Source of the DNA: Nymphaea colorata
Taxonomy: Eukaryota > Streptophyta > Magnoliopsida > Nymphaeales > Nymphaeaceae
Assembly: GCF_008831285.2 (NCBI RefSeq)
Contig: NC_045145.1
Coordinates: forward strand, 1,798,001-1,862,000
Length of the DNA: 64,000 nt
Reading direction: 5' to 3'
The translations under genes were made by a program, and so were the position numbers. Under the pieces are notes generated by a model that did no database searches, was not told the origin of the DNA, and saw nothing but the letters and a program-made list of their open reading frames with translations. Positions 43,711 to 57,945 of this stretch are shown here, piece by piece. Position 1 is the first letter of the stretch. Each line of letters starts with the position of its first letter.

Positions 43711-46700
43711 TTTTCCTATTAACCGTATCTGCTTTTTCAGATATTGATATACGTGGATTCAAACCCAGATTTTAATATGAATGAAAGAAATGTCGTATTC
43801 AAATCTGAATCCCAAATCAAATTTCAAAATTTGAATCTAATTCGAATCTGATTTGTATATTCATGTCTGAGTCTGAATCCAATTTTGGTCGATTTTCATA
43901 TAGTGAGATCATCAAATATAGGATTTTTGTTTAAAACTAAATACGAATTTGAATTCCATTGGATATTTATGTATATCTAAATGTGAATTTGATCGAATAT
44001 TATTTCTTAAATCTGAACTGATCTGATTTCTGAATTAAATATTAAATTTTTTCTTCTTCTGATCTTTTCGAAACAATTCTGTCAGATATCTGATTCACGG
44101 CCGACATATTCATGGCATCCTTAATTGGAAGCCTCCCACCTCCAACATGTTCACCATTAAAATAGGGGACAAGCCCATTTGGGTGTGTCAAAGTGGATAT
44201 GGTTGTACAAGAAGTCCAGCGAACTCAAGCTTGAATCAAACTCACTTAGTAAACCTCGACTTGAGCTCTACTCATTTGCTAAAAGAGTCCATTTCCAGCA
44301 TATAAACAAGTTGAGTTCAAGTTACATGAACTTAACTCAATTAAACTTGATGAACTCAATAAATTTTTTAGGTTTCATATAATCTTTTATATATTTAAAA
44401 GCATTACCAATTATTCTTGCTCAAATTTTCTATAAAACTTCCAATGATGAGCACTAGGAGCCTAATCTTCTAAATGCAAAAATTGATTAATTAATAGTGT
44501 GACTACCTTTTCTAACATATCTTAGAATTAAACATAATTTTCTTTCATTAGTAATATGACCACCTTACAATCTCTTAATATGAACGTGTCAATGTTGCAT
44601 ATGGAAATTAGTATAGATTACAATCTTAGGGCATGCCGTATCTATGCATTGGCCTCTTAAATTTGTTAATAAATGCATATTAAAAAATGTTTTGGTACAA
44701 TAATAGCAACCTTAGTGTTTGCTAAATGTAAACAGTAATTTTAAATGTAAACATAAAATCTCACAAAGGTAAGTAAAAATAGCTGCAATAAGACAACGTT
44801 GTTGATGATGAAAATGAAAATAAAAGTGATACCTAGGTAGAAAATGAAGGATTTTCTTGATATGGGCGTGGGAATTGTACCATTAATGGGGTAAATCAGC
44901 TCTAATTGATCAATATATATATGTATACGCTATGTTGAGCTTTTTCTACATTTTTCTATTTAAAAATTCTCATGAACTAACAATTAATAAAAAGACAAAT
45001 TAGAAGAGGTTACCAACCACAATATGTGGTTCTGTCATTTTGGCATGACCAGCCAATGTGATTATATAGAGTGAGGAATAACTGGTCAAAGTGAAAAAAC
45101 AAATTAGAAGAGGTTACCAACTACAATATAGTTTTGACTGGGATTTCGTCAGGATAATAGTTTTTTCTTTTTTAGAGCACACCTTTTACCTTCGCTCATC
45201 AAGCCATGCCTGAACAAGATGATGATGACACACGTAAGTCACATTTTCAGCACTCAAGCACATTTTTGGGGTTGGAGCCTTCCTGAACGGATGTTGAAAT
45301 AAAAAATTTCATTGAAGCCATCATTCATTCATATATAGTGCATGGTATGTGATATTTTAGACCAGAGGTGCAATTTTTGTGCCACATAGAGCCTTTGTGC
45401 TCCAAAACAACAGAAAAGGGCATAAATGAATAAAATAAAGTTCATTGTTACTATCCCCAGTGGACTCTGTTTCACTAAGGAAGAAGATAACCCCAAGTGC
45501 AGAATCTCTTCTTCAGCCAAATCTGCTACTTCTCGTCATCAGGTGGGGTCAGTTGATATTGAACTCCTGCAGGTTGTAGTACAAGAAACAAAAGAAAAAA
45601 AAACACTGATCCCGGCATCTGCCAGATCAGCAAGAAAACAAGAAAGGGGAAAACTGATCGAAAAAGGAATAAAAAATGACGCGCCGGATTTCGCCTTAGG
45701 ACACCCTCAGAGCAAGAAATGAAGAAGAAACTTGAGGAAGAGAGAGAAAGAAAAATTAATACCAGTTGTTGTTGGGTTTTTAGTGCTGCTGCTCAAGCTC
45801 TGGTCTGCTCACCGATCGCCACAGATGGCTGGTGACAGTAGATGCTTCCAGCTGCTCAACGTAAAATCCTCAAACATACAAGGGGACAAACAAGATTCAA
45901 GAGAGTGAGGAGAGATAAAATGAGAGAAGGAAATGGAAAAGAAGTCCACAAAGAGCCACTTATACCTGTATTGGGAAATTTGTCGTTGACCCATTTTTTG
46001 TACACAATTCCAGTGAAGACCCTTTTATTTTTTTCAATTATTAACATGCATTCTTTTGGGTTTCAGTAGAGGTCAGGTTGACCCGTTCTTTATAAAAAAT
46101 TAAATGCCGGACCTAATCAGGGTAGACTTTAGTTGTGTAGAGTAAAGTAAAGATGATTTGTTGATAATCCCTTATACATGCAGCTGCGGCTTGCGTTACA
46201 GATCCTGCTCCTCCATCAAAAAATTCTTCATAATATAACAATTGCATTATAGAATGTAGCTGCATGTGTATACATCAATCATACAGATCTATCTCACTTA
46301 CAAAAAGTCCAGTAGAAGCCGTACATTGGATTTAAAAAGAGTTTAACACTTGTTTTTTTTTTTGTTAAATGAAACCGTAAAAAAAGTAACGTATATATGT
46401 CTTCCCAGCCACTATGTGCGATCTCAATGTATTTAAATCTAAGAATCCACACCAATAATGTTTTCAATGTTTACAAAGACTGCTCCACAAATTAAATGAG
46501 AAAAATACGATGCAACTCCTTTTGAAAAACACCAAATGTCCAACGTTTCCTTCTGTTTTCAAGCAAACACTTGATCTCGTCAAAAGTATTAAAGTAATCA
46601 TCCAAATGAAGAAATTATCCCATCAAATTGAAAAGATTATCAAGAAAATAGAATTAGAAAGGAAAAACTGCTAATTAATGGCTCTGGTACAAACTCCAAA

Positions 46701-49700
46701 GTTATCTAGATCAAGATTGTGGGGATAAGTTTAAGTAGAAAGATGTAACTCAATAATAGCTATATATATGTAAAAGGTATTCTGAATTGACAACCAATAT
46801 GAGCTATTAACTTGAACCAAGTTGAAGAGTATGGTCTCAAAAATGTCAATGGCTGATATATATAAAAATGTATCTCTGGGTTTTTGATGTGGCAACATGC
46901 AGGATTGATTATGGAATTCTGCCCATAAGGTGGAGATTTTTGTGGGACATCTCAAAGATAAAAAATAAGGATGTAGAAGATATAGTTATCAGAATCATTC
47001 ACAAACACCAAAACTGAGGACATTTTTCCTTTCTTAACTAAAATTAATTTTAAGACTGCTACTTGGATAAAAATAAAACAAAAGAATTAGTCAACATGTA
47101 AAAGTAGGCCAAAGAATGAGCAAACATGTAAAACTAATCCGAAGGTGGATATTAAAACCACCCAAAAGGAGAATATAAGTTTGTAGTTCATTGTTTGAAA
47201 GTCGGGAATATCCTGAATGGTGAAATTGAGTTCCTTTTCATTTGTTGGCAATGTTGTGGTTCGATTGAAGGTGCCATGATTTATTGATATATATATTAAC
47301 ATTTTGATAGAGGGAAAATGTAATGGTGAAAGCAACAAAATACGTTACTTTTCAGAGTTGATTTCATCTTTCCAACAATGCTTTCCTCCTAAAACAAAAA
47401 TGTGGCTGCATTTTCCCCAAGTGCAATGACTTGTAAGGAATGGATCTCGCGAGACATATCATTGATTGATTGGAACTGGAACTTGCTTGATGAGAGGTGT
47501 GCATCCTTATCTATACTGGTGATTTAGTGGTTGTTATATGTGCCCTACAGCAGTGATTTCGTCGCCGCTAAATCCATGTATACCAGTGATGTTTAACATG
47601 CTTCAAGTCTTCACCGCTATAGACCCACAACGGTAGTTTTTGCCAGCGTATATCTTGCCCTAACCAGTATCGGAGACATTGAGAGCCCACCCGCTTCAGC
47701 TGCATGCTTATCTTATCGCTCAAGTGTCCCACCCTATTTGTTTATTGACTAACAATTGTATCTTTTCTACAAGGTAGCTATGTTTTTGTTTTAATTTACT
47801 TTTCTCTCAACAATATGGTAGAATTTAACTAATGTTGGATTTAACAAAGGTTGTATGTCAAATTAAACCACGTCAAGTTTAATGAATTTATTTTACTTCT
47901 AACGGTTCAATTAAAAAGTGCCTCGCAAGTGTGTTGCTTAAATAAATGAAAGTATTGTTTTTTTTTTCATCTGCCATACTTACAAGTTATTAAATATTTC
48001 ACAAGCTTTGATGGAAAATTATTGGTAACAACAAAATTAATTTTCTATCAGCACACAAACTAGCAGACAGTTTTATCCTTCATTTCTGACTTTGACATGA
48101 GATAATAAAGCTTTTTGCTTCCTTTTCTTTTCTTTAAATTTTTGTCATAATCTTTGTGGGCATTATATGCTAAAACTTATGTGTCACAACTTGTTGCTTT
48201 GCTAGTTCTGGCTTGACATAAATGAAATTGGGCAACCCATTAACATTTGACATGCACAAAAAGTGCATGGTAATAATACTAAGTCTATGACGATAACTCA
48301 AATGCAAGCAACCAATCAATACTAAAATAACATAAGATATTTACCTCGAGTAGAGAATAAAAGACTTGACGTAATTAGGCCTTTGACGGGGGGATTCAAA
48401 TACACTCTAACAAGCCCCATTGCCTCCTACATCTTAAAAAGCAACATATCTAACTAGGGCTGCAACAAAAAAATAGCAAGTAATTTATGATTGTGACAAA
48501 GAACACCTTGCTCATGGAGAACATGAAAAAACAATGGACAATTAGACATTTAAAAAACTGATACAAATACCTCCAAGTTGTAACTGGTTCAGTAGTTTGT
48601 CAAAATCATCAATATCAATAAATGCTGATTTTGTTGTAGACATAGGCTCCCTTCATGTATTTTTGATTCCCTCCATGGACATCAATAAAATTGTCAACAG
48701 TCACATGAAGACAAAAAAAAGGTATTTTAAAGGCATACCACAACTACAACATGTTTGACAGTTCTCTTAACTATTATAAATTGTTCAAATATATTAAAAG
48801 CGACTTAAAGAACCAAAAAAAAAGAAAGGAACATGTATCTACCAACATTATGGATCTTATAGAGATTTTAGTAGCAAAGTTTCTTATATGTACAAGTTCA
48901 AGTCACACTGCTGTTAAAATAGATTCCACCACTCCTTCTTTTTGAAATAGAATAGCAATGAGAATAAAAAGCATAGTCAAGGAGGGATTTCCTTTTCTTT
49001 AAGTCCATATACAATTTCCATGGTTTATGGCATAGGTTAAAACAAAAAATAACTTGCCAAAACCAACAACCAATGGTATTTAATCAATCTGAAACACTGA
49101 ATTATTGCAATAGTAAGTTTAAGATTTATCCTATCCTAAAAATCCATGTTGAAGTAACATACCAACATTACAATATTGAGTTAACGTTCTATACATGTGG
49201 TTCTATGTGTCCATGATCGTTTGGCTGAGCTTGGCCATGCATTGGTTTTAGGGATTCATACTGAGCTAAATGAGTATAACAATTCCAATCTAGTCAAGCA
49301 ACTAATGTAAGAAGTGAAGACAGAGGTTGTCTAAATGAAAATAACATTTTCTCTCCAAAATAAGAGATAATAAGCTTAATGTATGAACATAATGTCCATG
49401 CCCTCATGTGATAATAAGCTTAATGTATGAACATAATGTCCATTCTCTCATATGTATATATATATATATATGTTGATTATTGGCAATCAAGCATCTTTTC
49501 CAAGAGGAACAGATGCACCTGGTTGCAAGAACATTCGAACAAGATGTTTCTGTTCATGCTGCACATGGAATAGGAACCAGACGCAATTATGGCAACAGTT
49601 CTTATTCTAGAACAATTATTCCAAGGGTAACACCAAAATAAATACCCTCATGGTCACTTTGAGCTAGATAGTCAGAAGACTTAGAACTAAAGTCTTAAAA

Positions 49701-49993
49701 AACTTATATGCAAACCCTATATTACATCCCAGAACACAAAAGTCAGATTCCTTTACGTCCAAAGACTTCTCTCACGCTACAGGGAACAAGCAGAAGGCTT
49801 ATGCTTTAGCAAGCAGCATAAGCGAAAGAGTTGGCTACTTTACCGATCCCTATTTTGCTAAAATAACAGGAAACATAGAAAGAAAATGATTGAAACCTTT
49901 CAAGCACGAGGACATACAGAGGATCTGTCATGCATGACCACTTGACTATATGTAGCTTCAAAGAGATTTTGGCAAGTCAATCCGTATCATGCA
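43711..49993. other. AT-rich intergenic DNA, no gene recognised
   Basis: 43.74-44.13 kb is dense in 'gaatctgaat', 'atttgaat' and 'gatatt' words. A 35-bp sequence ('acaaattagaagaggttaccaac') is repeated at about 44996 and 45101. A 41-bp tandem pair ('gataataagcttaatgtatgaacataatgtcca') lies at about 49366-49450, next to (AT)n. Frames at 45426-45722, 45842-46069 and 47087-47338 are unrecognised. Confidence 0.5.
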
Positions 49994-51387
49994 GGAGCAA
50001 ACATGTGTGTGTAGTATCTCAATGACACCAGAAGATTGTAGTAACCTTAATCAAATCAGGCCCTACGTGCTAAAAATAATAATAAAAAATTATATTCCAA
50101 TAAAGACTAACGTACTTCTCTTCAAGTGCATTAATCCTTAAAAAGAAATTTAAATTTTCAGTTTGACATGACTCAGGTCCCACTGAAAGTGCAAAATATA
50201 GTGTTCTGTGTTTGAATGAGAGCGCCAAACGTAGTTTAATTTTTACCATAAATTAAGGATTCAAGTTTAATCTTTAACTTAAATTAGAATTCTTCTGAAC
50301 TCGTTAAAATGAAAATATAAATATTAAAGGCTATGGCCAAATTATGGGCACAGCCTAAATTGATCTTGGTCTTCAGGGAAGGGAAAATTTGAAAATAGAA
50401 ATGTAGAACAGATGCATGGACAGCAAAGAATATTCTCATTAATAGAAGTGGGGATATAGAAGCTATATAATAACTAAAAAGAGTAAAAGCTTCATAATCA
50501 GTCTATCGTCTCCCCAGATTCCTTTCTATTGGTGGGGAAAGAGCATGAAAAAAAAGAGGATGGGGTGTTGGATAACCAATCACTGTAGCCTAAGTGAATT
50601 GTATGGAACGGTTAAGCCTTGGCCAACACCCGAATTGAGTGTGACCATTTAGCATCTGTGGCTGTGGACAGGTTCGGTGGTAATGACTGGAGCAAACATG
50701 CGTGTGTAGTATCTCAATCACACCTAAAGATTGCAGTAACCTTAATCAAATGAGGACCTATGTGCAAAAAATATAATAAAAAAATTATATTCAATAAAGA
50801 CTGATGTATTTCTCTTCACGTGCATTAACCCTTAAAAAGAAATTCAAGATTTTCAGTTTGTTATAACTCAGGTCCACTGAAAGTGCAAGTATAGTGTTCT
50901 GTGTTTGACTGAGAGGACAGAGCGGAGTTTAATTTTTACTGTATCTTAAGTATCAAGCCAAGTTTAATCTTTAACTCAGATTAGAATTCTTCTGAACTCA
51001 TTAAAAGGAAAATAGAAATATGAAAGGCTACGGCCAAATTATGGGCACAGCCTAAATTAATCTCAGTCTTCAAGGGAGGGGAAATTCGAAAATAGAAATG
51101 TAGAAGAGATGCCTGGACAACAAAGAATATTCTTATTAATAGAAGTGGGGATGTAGAAGCTACAGAATAACTAAAAAGAGTAAAAGCTTCATAATAAGTC
51201 TATCCTCTCCTCGCATTCTTTTCTATTGGTGGGGAAAGAGCATGAAAAAAAGAGAGGGCAGGGTGTTGGATAACCAATCACTGTAGCCTGAGTGAATTAT
51301 ATGGAATGGTTAAGCCTTGGCCAACACCATAATCGAGTGTAACCATTCGGCACCTGTGGCTGTGGCCAGGTTTGGTGGTGATGGCTG
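49994..51387. repeat. Tandem duplication, two ~695-bp copies
   Basis: 49994-50688 and 50689-51387 are head-to-tail copies. Both start 'ggagcaaacatg(t/c)gtgtgtag' and include 'aaaggctaYggccaaattatgggcacagcc', 'gttggataaccaatcactgtagcc' and 'ggttaagccttggccaacacc'. They differ by scattered substitutions and small indels and are more diverged than the 418-bp pair at 10.4 kb. No coding frame is shared. Confidence 0.93.
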
Positions 51388-53630
51388 TTGAAGGGACCAG
51401 GGTTGAGTGGCTCTGGTTCGCCTAAATGAGCCCACAAAATTTGGCCTGTCTGATTTTGATGATGAGAAGGCGTTGGGTAATTCTGGTGGGCATTGTTTGG
51501 TAGAAAAAGATCAAAGGAATGGAGAGAAAGGAGGGTGGGAGGGAGGGGGCAGAAGCTTCACATTTGTACAAATAAATTTATTGGAAGATATGGAAATTGC
51601 ATGACAAATGAATGCCAACCAACCATCTCTATACCATATTTACAATTGCTTCCCAAAAAGTCTTATAAAAATGGGGAAGATAAAAGAGTTGATGTGCCCA
51701 TGCCCATGGAAACTAGGTCAACCAAATCCTAAACAATCAAAAGAAGAAAAAGAAGCGAAGAGCCAGAATACCTCATCATCCTAACTCCTATGTCTTCAAC
51801 CCACGCCAGAAAAAACAAAAAGAGAAGGAACCAATCCACGTTAGTCACATCATCCAAACATGAGATTCTGCATTCTCAGCAGAGGCAACAAAAAATCAAA
51901 CAAAAAAAAAAAAACCACAATTGAAACAACTGAAAAGATGAAGGAAACCCTATGTTCCTTCTGTCACATGTGACAATCAAACAAATAACAAAACATGAGA
52001 AATCCAGACATTAATCCATAGAATTAATGCTGGAGCTAATGAATATGTTGGGCAAAATGTGACGGTCAAGGTGAAACAAAGACATTAATCCACAAATTCA
52101 AACAACTAACATGTGTCCACCTTAAACAAAAATTTCAAAGAAAAAGCCCATATCCCCCTTAATTGTCAAGCTCTTCATTTGCCTTCTACCAAGAGTTGGT
52201 CACCTGTGCATCCCCTAATTCTGGTGCTCATCCAATTGAGCCGATTGCAAGCAGATTACATTTCATTGCCAATTTAAGAGTGAGACTGGCCAGATTCTAA
52301 TTAATTTTTAATATTCCTTGAAATTTTAATTAACCATATATTTTCTCTTATTTTCAACAAATATTCAAAAACCAAACTCCTATTCAATCCGAGCGAACCA
52401 GCAATTCGGTGATTGCTGCAAGAAGAGGAGATAAATAACAACATGATGATGGCGAGGTGAGCAACCAGCAAACTGAGCAAGGAGAAATGCCAGAAAACGA
52501 GCAACAAAGCAGGTGAATCGTGGATTTTTTGATGAAACTGAAAAATTTGGGAAGCAATGACAGAGTTGAGGAACCTTTCTTCTTCTTCTCCTGTTCTGTC
52601 AGCGACAATCGGTCAATTGTGATGGATGCTTGACATCCGTGCATGCTGCAATGACAAGGGCCACAGGGATGAGTGGAAGGTGGATTTTCACCAGAAAGGG
52701 GGTGAGGGATTGACTTTCTTGTCACAAGTAACACGTTTTTTTTACGTTGAGATTTAGGAAAGGATCTACAAACCGATCCTAATGGCTCAATCCTAATTTC
52801 AGTTTCCAACATTTGTTGTAGTGAGTACTCACCGGTGGAAACCATGATGGATCGGGAGGGAGAGAAAGAGAGAGATAATATAGTGGCAGAGAGAGAGGCG
52901 ATGCATTAGAGGCGATTTGGTCTAAGACCCTAAAAGCAGGAAAGAAGTTCATATGGAAGAGCAATCAACACACAAGAAGGTAAGAACTTTCCAACTGCAT
53001 ATCCAACTAACCTTTCTGGAGTACTAGAAGGCGCTAGTAAAAAGAAAGACGCCACAGTGTGACGAAGAGGAGCAAAACAAAATCATTCCAACCTCTCTGT
53101 TTTGTCATGCATTCAATCTTTTGTTGTTTAAAAGAATGGGGAAATCCTAGATTTACATTACGCTTCTGCAACTTAACCGGTGGGTTTGAGGGGAGAAAGA
53201 GAAAGAGAGAGAAAAAAGGTGGAAATGGTTATCACGCAACTGTGGTTCACACAAAATATGCAAATGGCTTGGGTGGGAAAACTCATTCATTGTCCCGACC
53301 AAATGTAGAGGTTGTTCGCTATGGTTCTCGTCCTAAAGTTTTGGTCGTAGGGCATAAACAAAAATATTTTAGTGACAGTGTGCTAGCATGAATTGTATTT
53401 GTACATGCCTGCAGTTGAGACACTATTTCTTGTTTAGATAGTCTATCAAAACTGTGTTCTGAAATGCAATAATATATTCTCTTGTGATCATCATGAAATA
53501 TACATATGTGACGTTATGCATAGTATCTTAATATGGATGATGGTTAACATGCTCATGCCCACCTCTCTGTTTAACACGTAAATTTGACGATAGAAACTCT
53601 TTCTGTAGACATGATTTTATTTGAATGAAT
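51388..53630. other. No recognised gene; several unassigned open frames
   Basis: Frames at 51407-51604 (+), 52384-52845 (-; 153 codons, starts MVSTGEYSLQQMLETEIRI) and 53059-53391 (+; 110 codons) are open. None shows a known motif, and splice or composition support is weak. The - frame sits below a CT/GA-rich tract, as a first exon might, but I cannot name it. Confidence 0.35.
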
Positions 53631-53985
53631 AATAAAACGAATCCTACAGTTGCTTTATTGCAATCTGGTTTGTTTTACTATTTATGACCTCTTTGTAAAT
53701 ATTTTTTATCGTAAAACCAGTTCATATAGTATCATTGTTGCATTTAATTTTTCTCAGTGATTATTGCCTACTTGTAAGCATGATATTACTTGAGTCTATC
53801 ATAAAATAAATCATGTAGTTGTGTTATCGCATGATTTTTTGTTCTTATCGCATTCTTGTAAACCCAAATTTATTTTAGGATCTCATAAAATGAATATTGC
53901 ATTTGTATTATTAGAATCTATTTTGTCCGACTGCTTATTGCCTTTTATTGAGCACCATGTTATCGTAAAACCAATCCATACAATG
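53631..53985. repeat. Degenerate ~85-bp tandem repeat, about 4-5 units
   Basis: Units begin near 'a(t/c)(a/g)taaaa(c/t)(c/g)(a/t)at(c/t)cat(a/g)' and carry a central 'gttg(c/t)(a/t)ttat(t/c)gca' and a 'ttgtaa' near the end. Starts are near 53632, 53711, 53798, 53886 and 53964. The last unit stops a few bases before copy B begins at 53991. Confidence 0.6.
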
Positions 53986-55344
53986 ATATTAAACCCTTGC
54001 TCCAGCGAATGACGGTTTTAGATTCCAAAGCTCCAGTGAACGAGGGTTTCATCCCTCACTCGCTGCGAGCGAAGGTGTTCTAAAACCACGTTTGTTGGAG
54101 CAAGAGTTCTGAAGAAACCCTCACTCCAATGTGCGACCCTCGACTTAGAGTTAGAAAGAGGGAGAGAGAGAGAGGCATACCTTGCAGGCTTTGCAGCAGC
54201 AAAGAAGAAGGGCAACGGTGGTATTGGGCATTTGGATGAGACATTTTCATTTGGATGAAGCATTGAAGAAGAAAGAGAAGAGACAGAATGCACGGATGGC
54301 ACGAAACGTGAAATGGAAAAAACAAAATAACTACTACTTTTGCCGAGGAGAGTCGAGCTTAAAACATTCGAGTTCAATGAATTTGAACTCGACTCGACCA
54401 AAAAAGGAGTTGAAAAATGAGCTCGAGTTTGGCTCGTTATTAAAATAGTTGGCTCGAACTCGATTTTGAGTCGAGGTTTAACGAGCCGTTCTGAGCTCGT
54501 TGTTCACCCTCTAGAAACCGTGTTTGGTAATGCAAAGCTTGCATCCTCGGCCTCTCTCTCTCTCGGCCCTGAACATGGCAGTGCATTTTTTTTTTCGATC
54601 TCCTCGTCATCATAAGCAAAGGGCATCTTCTATGGCTGACCTCTCTCTTTCCAGTGGTGGTGGCTGTTTTTTTTTTGTTTTACTGATCTCCTCTTCATCA
54701 TCACAGACGAAGGGCATCTTTTGTGGGTGAGTTCTCTCTTTTCAAGTGTCTGTAGATATACTCGGAGATGGTCAGGCAAGTCATCTCCTCCCTCTCCCTC
54801 TCCCTCCCTCCCTCCTTCTGTCTCTCTCTCTCTCTGAAATCATCAAAGTGGCGATGGTTTTTATTTCTCTTTCTTGAAATCCTCAGGCTCAACAAAATGT
54901 TGAAGTTCCTTGCACTTAGGAGTGTTTAAGGAAGTGTCTAAGGAGGGTTTGGAGCTATCATCTCCATCGACTGAGCTTCAACATCTCTCTCTTTCTCTCG
55001 CTCTCTCTCTCTTTCTCTCTCTCAAAAAGCTATTTCAGAATCCACTGCATTGCCAACAGTTTATTTTCGTAGTGTTCTTTGGTGTAGAGAAAGGGCCATG
55101 GGCAGCCGATAGTTTCAATTGCTTTTTGAAAGATTTTGAGAATCATATCTTCTAGTTGGTTTAAGGTGGGGAGAAAGAGCCATGGCCGGAGATAGGTTGA
55201 TAATGTGAGATCCACGCAAGTGATCAGACGGGGGTGGCTCGATTTCTAATCCATGGCTTTCACTCACACAGATTTGAAATTTGTGGATTAGAGATCCACT
55301 GTTTGTTTTATCGTGGATCTTCTGAGTAGATCCAACCTTGGCTC

Positions 55345-56809
55345 CGAGATCCAAAGTAATCAAACACGGCCAAAGGTTTCTCTTGTGAATCTAATTTGAA
55401 CTAAATTCCTTCTATTTTGAACAAAGTTTTGACTATGAAAATGTGACGCAATTCATGATTCACGGTAATTGGCTTCCGCACCTTTTTATAATAATAACAC
55501 AAACTTATTTGTGGATTCTTTGTTGGGGTCTTATTTTTGCTTACAGTTTCAAACTAATACAATCTTATTGCAATTTATCTAAGGACTGTGTTTTTTAATT
55601 TAAACGGCAAAATGAAGGCATGAAGTAAATTCATATTTTAAAAAGTGAAATGTTAGCTGAAGTCATAAAAATTAATTTTGTGATAAGAGGATTGCTTGGC
55701 TCCCCATATTAGTTGATGTTGAATTGAAATCCGTATTTGATAGTTTTTACAAAAAGCATGTTATTTAAAAAAATATGATCCGGTCCACTTTTAAATTCTA
55801 GACACAGTAGGCTTGGAAATGAATTTTTTTTTAATTTATTTAAAGCACCAAAAACGTTTTTTCTTTGAAAATGCCTTGCTTTAGTTTTTTGTCAAATGCA
55901 ATAAATGAACGTGTTTGACACATAATTACCGACAAACATTTGATCCAGAGAATATCTTTTAATAAATAGGCAATGGCAAAATTATTTAGGAGAAATTAAA
56001 TGGTATTTTCCAAATTCTCCGGTCTTTCTACAGAATGTGATGGTGTTGGAATACTTAACACATTTTTTTCACTTTGAATCAATTCATTTTTTATAAATAA
56101 AATTACGAATCATTTTAATTCCATATTTTTAATTTTCCTTTTTTTGATGATCCTCTAATTTATTATATCGTTGATTTTCTTTGTTCTACATTGAAACAAT
56201 TAAAATTTAAAACTATGTAAAATACATTTTTTTAATTGTATATTTCTATCACTTGACATGACAAATTTAGGTCGAGGAACGTGCGTCAGTATTATTAATT
56301 ATTAATATCGTTCCACATCGGTGGATGTGGGTTGAATCGGCCATCTTGCCAATACGATGCAAGGCTAATAATTATCATGTTTCTTCTTTTGTCATATTTA
56401 AAATCAATGAAATTAGTTTGAATTATTCTTTAATTCAAGAATTTTAAAAATAAAGTGACAGACCGATACGTCCCATGTATTGAAAGGAACACCATCCATG
56501 GAAAGCAATTGGATATTTCAACACATGAAGCATAGGTATGGTTACCTGTATCTACCTCTAGCTACCCATTTTTATATGGATTTGGTATTTACTGATGAAG
56601 TCAAAGTAACAATGAATCCAATAAATTGTGAGCATTATATTTGGCCTAGGGGAAGAATATCAGTTATAAAAAATCCTGCTCTGGCCAATACTGACAAAAG
56701 CACTAAGCTAAACTTTACCCAATGGCCTATACAGATGTCATTGATAATTTCCATATAGCACTTTCCATCCTTCAAGGCTACAACAAAGCAAGAATGAAAA
56801 CATTCTTAC
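55345..56809. other. AT-rich 3' flank of JMJ pseudogene B
   Basis: Same content as 17574-19011. The + frame 56480-56758 is not supported by its counterpart in A. No exon following FYRC was recognised. Confidence 0.5.
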
Positions 56810-57007
56810 CTCAATAATTTGAAAGGAAGAAAATCCAAACATCTTAAGTCCATCAAGACTTCCCAGGAGTTGCAATGGTGGCAGGTTCTGCACTTCGAGG
56901 CCTTGTAACTTTTCTATCTCTACATTAAGCCTCTGACACACCAAGTCCTAGCGCTTTCTAGGAGAAGCATGCATAAAGACTTTAGTTGGATTGTCCTCAA
57001 CTGTAAC
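56810..57007 (-). pseudogene. FYRC exon, copy B
   Basis: 198 nt, phase 0 at both ends, acceptor ATGACAG and donor GTAAGA. It reads VTVEDNPTKVFMHASPRK, R-stop-DLVCQRLNVEIEKL, NLPPLQLLGSLDGLKMFGFS. Family members have VFIHVS..KCWDLV..R.N and a PPLQPPGS.DGL.MFGFSSP..IQ tail. Nonsense at 56948-56950 (TGG to TAG). The same place in copy A (19012-19203) keeps TGG but is frameshifted three codons later. Confidence 0.9.
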
Positions 57008-57577
57008 CTGTCATATTACATTCACAAGTATATAAATTTCAAGAACGACCACCAACAGTAATCAAAATAATGTTTACGTAAATAGGGTTATGGCAGTCAA
57101 AATATAGGACAAGGAACTTGAGAAAGGAAGGAAAATCTTGATGAAAATCAGAACCTAATTAATCATACAAATATATTCAGATTCAAGCTTCCATTGGTCT
57201 AGCCAAAAAGAGCCGGGTTCTATCCAAACTTGGTATAATTAATGAAGGGATAAGGTTTACCTAGCAAAATTGTTTATACTATGCAGCCAATAAAGTTTGA
57301 ATCAAGGGCAGTTGGATAATTACGGAGCTGCTACTTTGAATAGTAACTCCTAATTCCAAACCTGAATACAGATTCCACAGCTTGGATGAGTCTATGAACA
57401 TGTCAAGCATTGTAACTAAGCTGGTATATGGTGCTCTCATTGTGCACATAGAAAAAGTGGTTCCCATAGATAACCCCATTAAAGGTTAAGAAGACAATGT
57501 CCACCAATTCCTTAGTGATAAGCCTTAAAAATATGATGCCTTAATTAGTTTAGCAATCAAATAAGTTGCCAGCTTAC

Positions 57578-57681
57578 CTTAAACATGAGCCCAAGCAGTC
57601 CAACATCAAATACTTTTGAGGTACAGCTACAAATTTGTGTTGGACCAAGTATATCAAAGAACATGACACGACTCTTATATC
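57578..57681 (-). pseudogene. FYRN second exon, copy B
   Basis: 104 nt, acceptor TCTGTAG, donor GTAAGC, entering in phase 1 and leaving in phase 0. Reads GYKSRVMFFDILGPTQIC then SKVFDVGLLGLMFK. Matches the FYRN core (F.SRV.FF..L.PT...Y.SE..D.GLLGPLFK). In copy A the donor side is removed by a 100-bp deletion between two TTAAA words (57479-57483 and 57579-57583 in B). Confidence 0.9.
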
Positions 57682-57781
57682 CTACAGAAAGTGGGCAACA
57701 GCGACCCTTTATAATCAACATATATTAACTCAAAAGGTGAACCAAGGACATCATAGGAGCACAAGAAAAGCATAAGCATAC

Positions 57782-57945
57782 CTTCAGGAAATATGGCTTC
57801 CTTACTGCACCATAGCTTTTGAGGAACAATAGAGACAATTTCTATTGGCACAGGTTCATGCAATGTCTTTCTCAATATGCAAGGTACAGGTATCCGATCC
57901 AGAGGCTGGACACACAGCCACAGTTGAATTGGATTTGTTTTCATT
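57782..57945 (-). pseudogene. FYRN first exon, copy B
   Basis: Ends in donor GTATGC after EIVSIVPQKLWCSKEAIFPEG, the usual start of FYRN (G.V..GKLWCSKEAIFPKG). The preceding residues NPIQLWLCVQPLDRIPVPC agree with the variable lead-in. The 5' border is uncertain because a frameshift separates it from the linker exon. Confidence 0.8.

Noticed and set aside
52384-52845. 153-codon - strand frame
   Set aside because: No motif, no clear splice partners, and a Ser/Leu/Cys-rich tail typical of chance frames.
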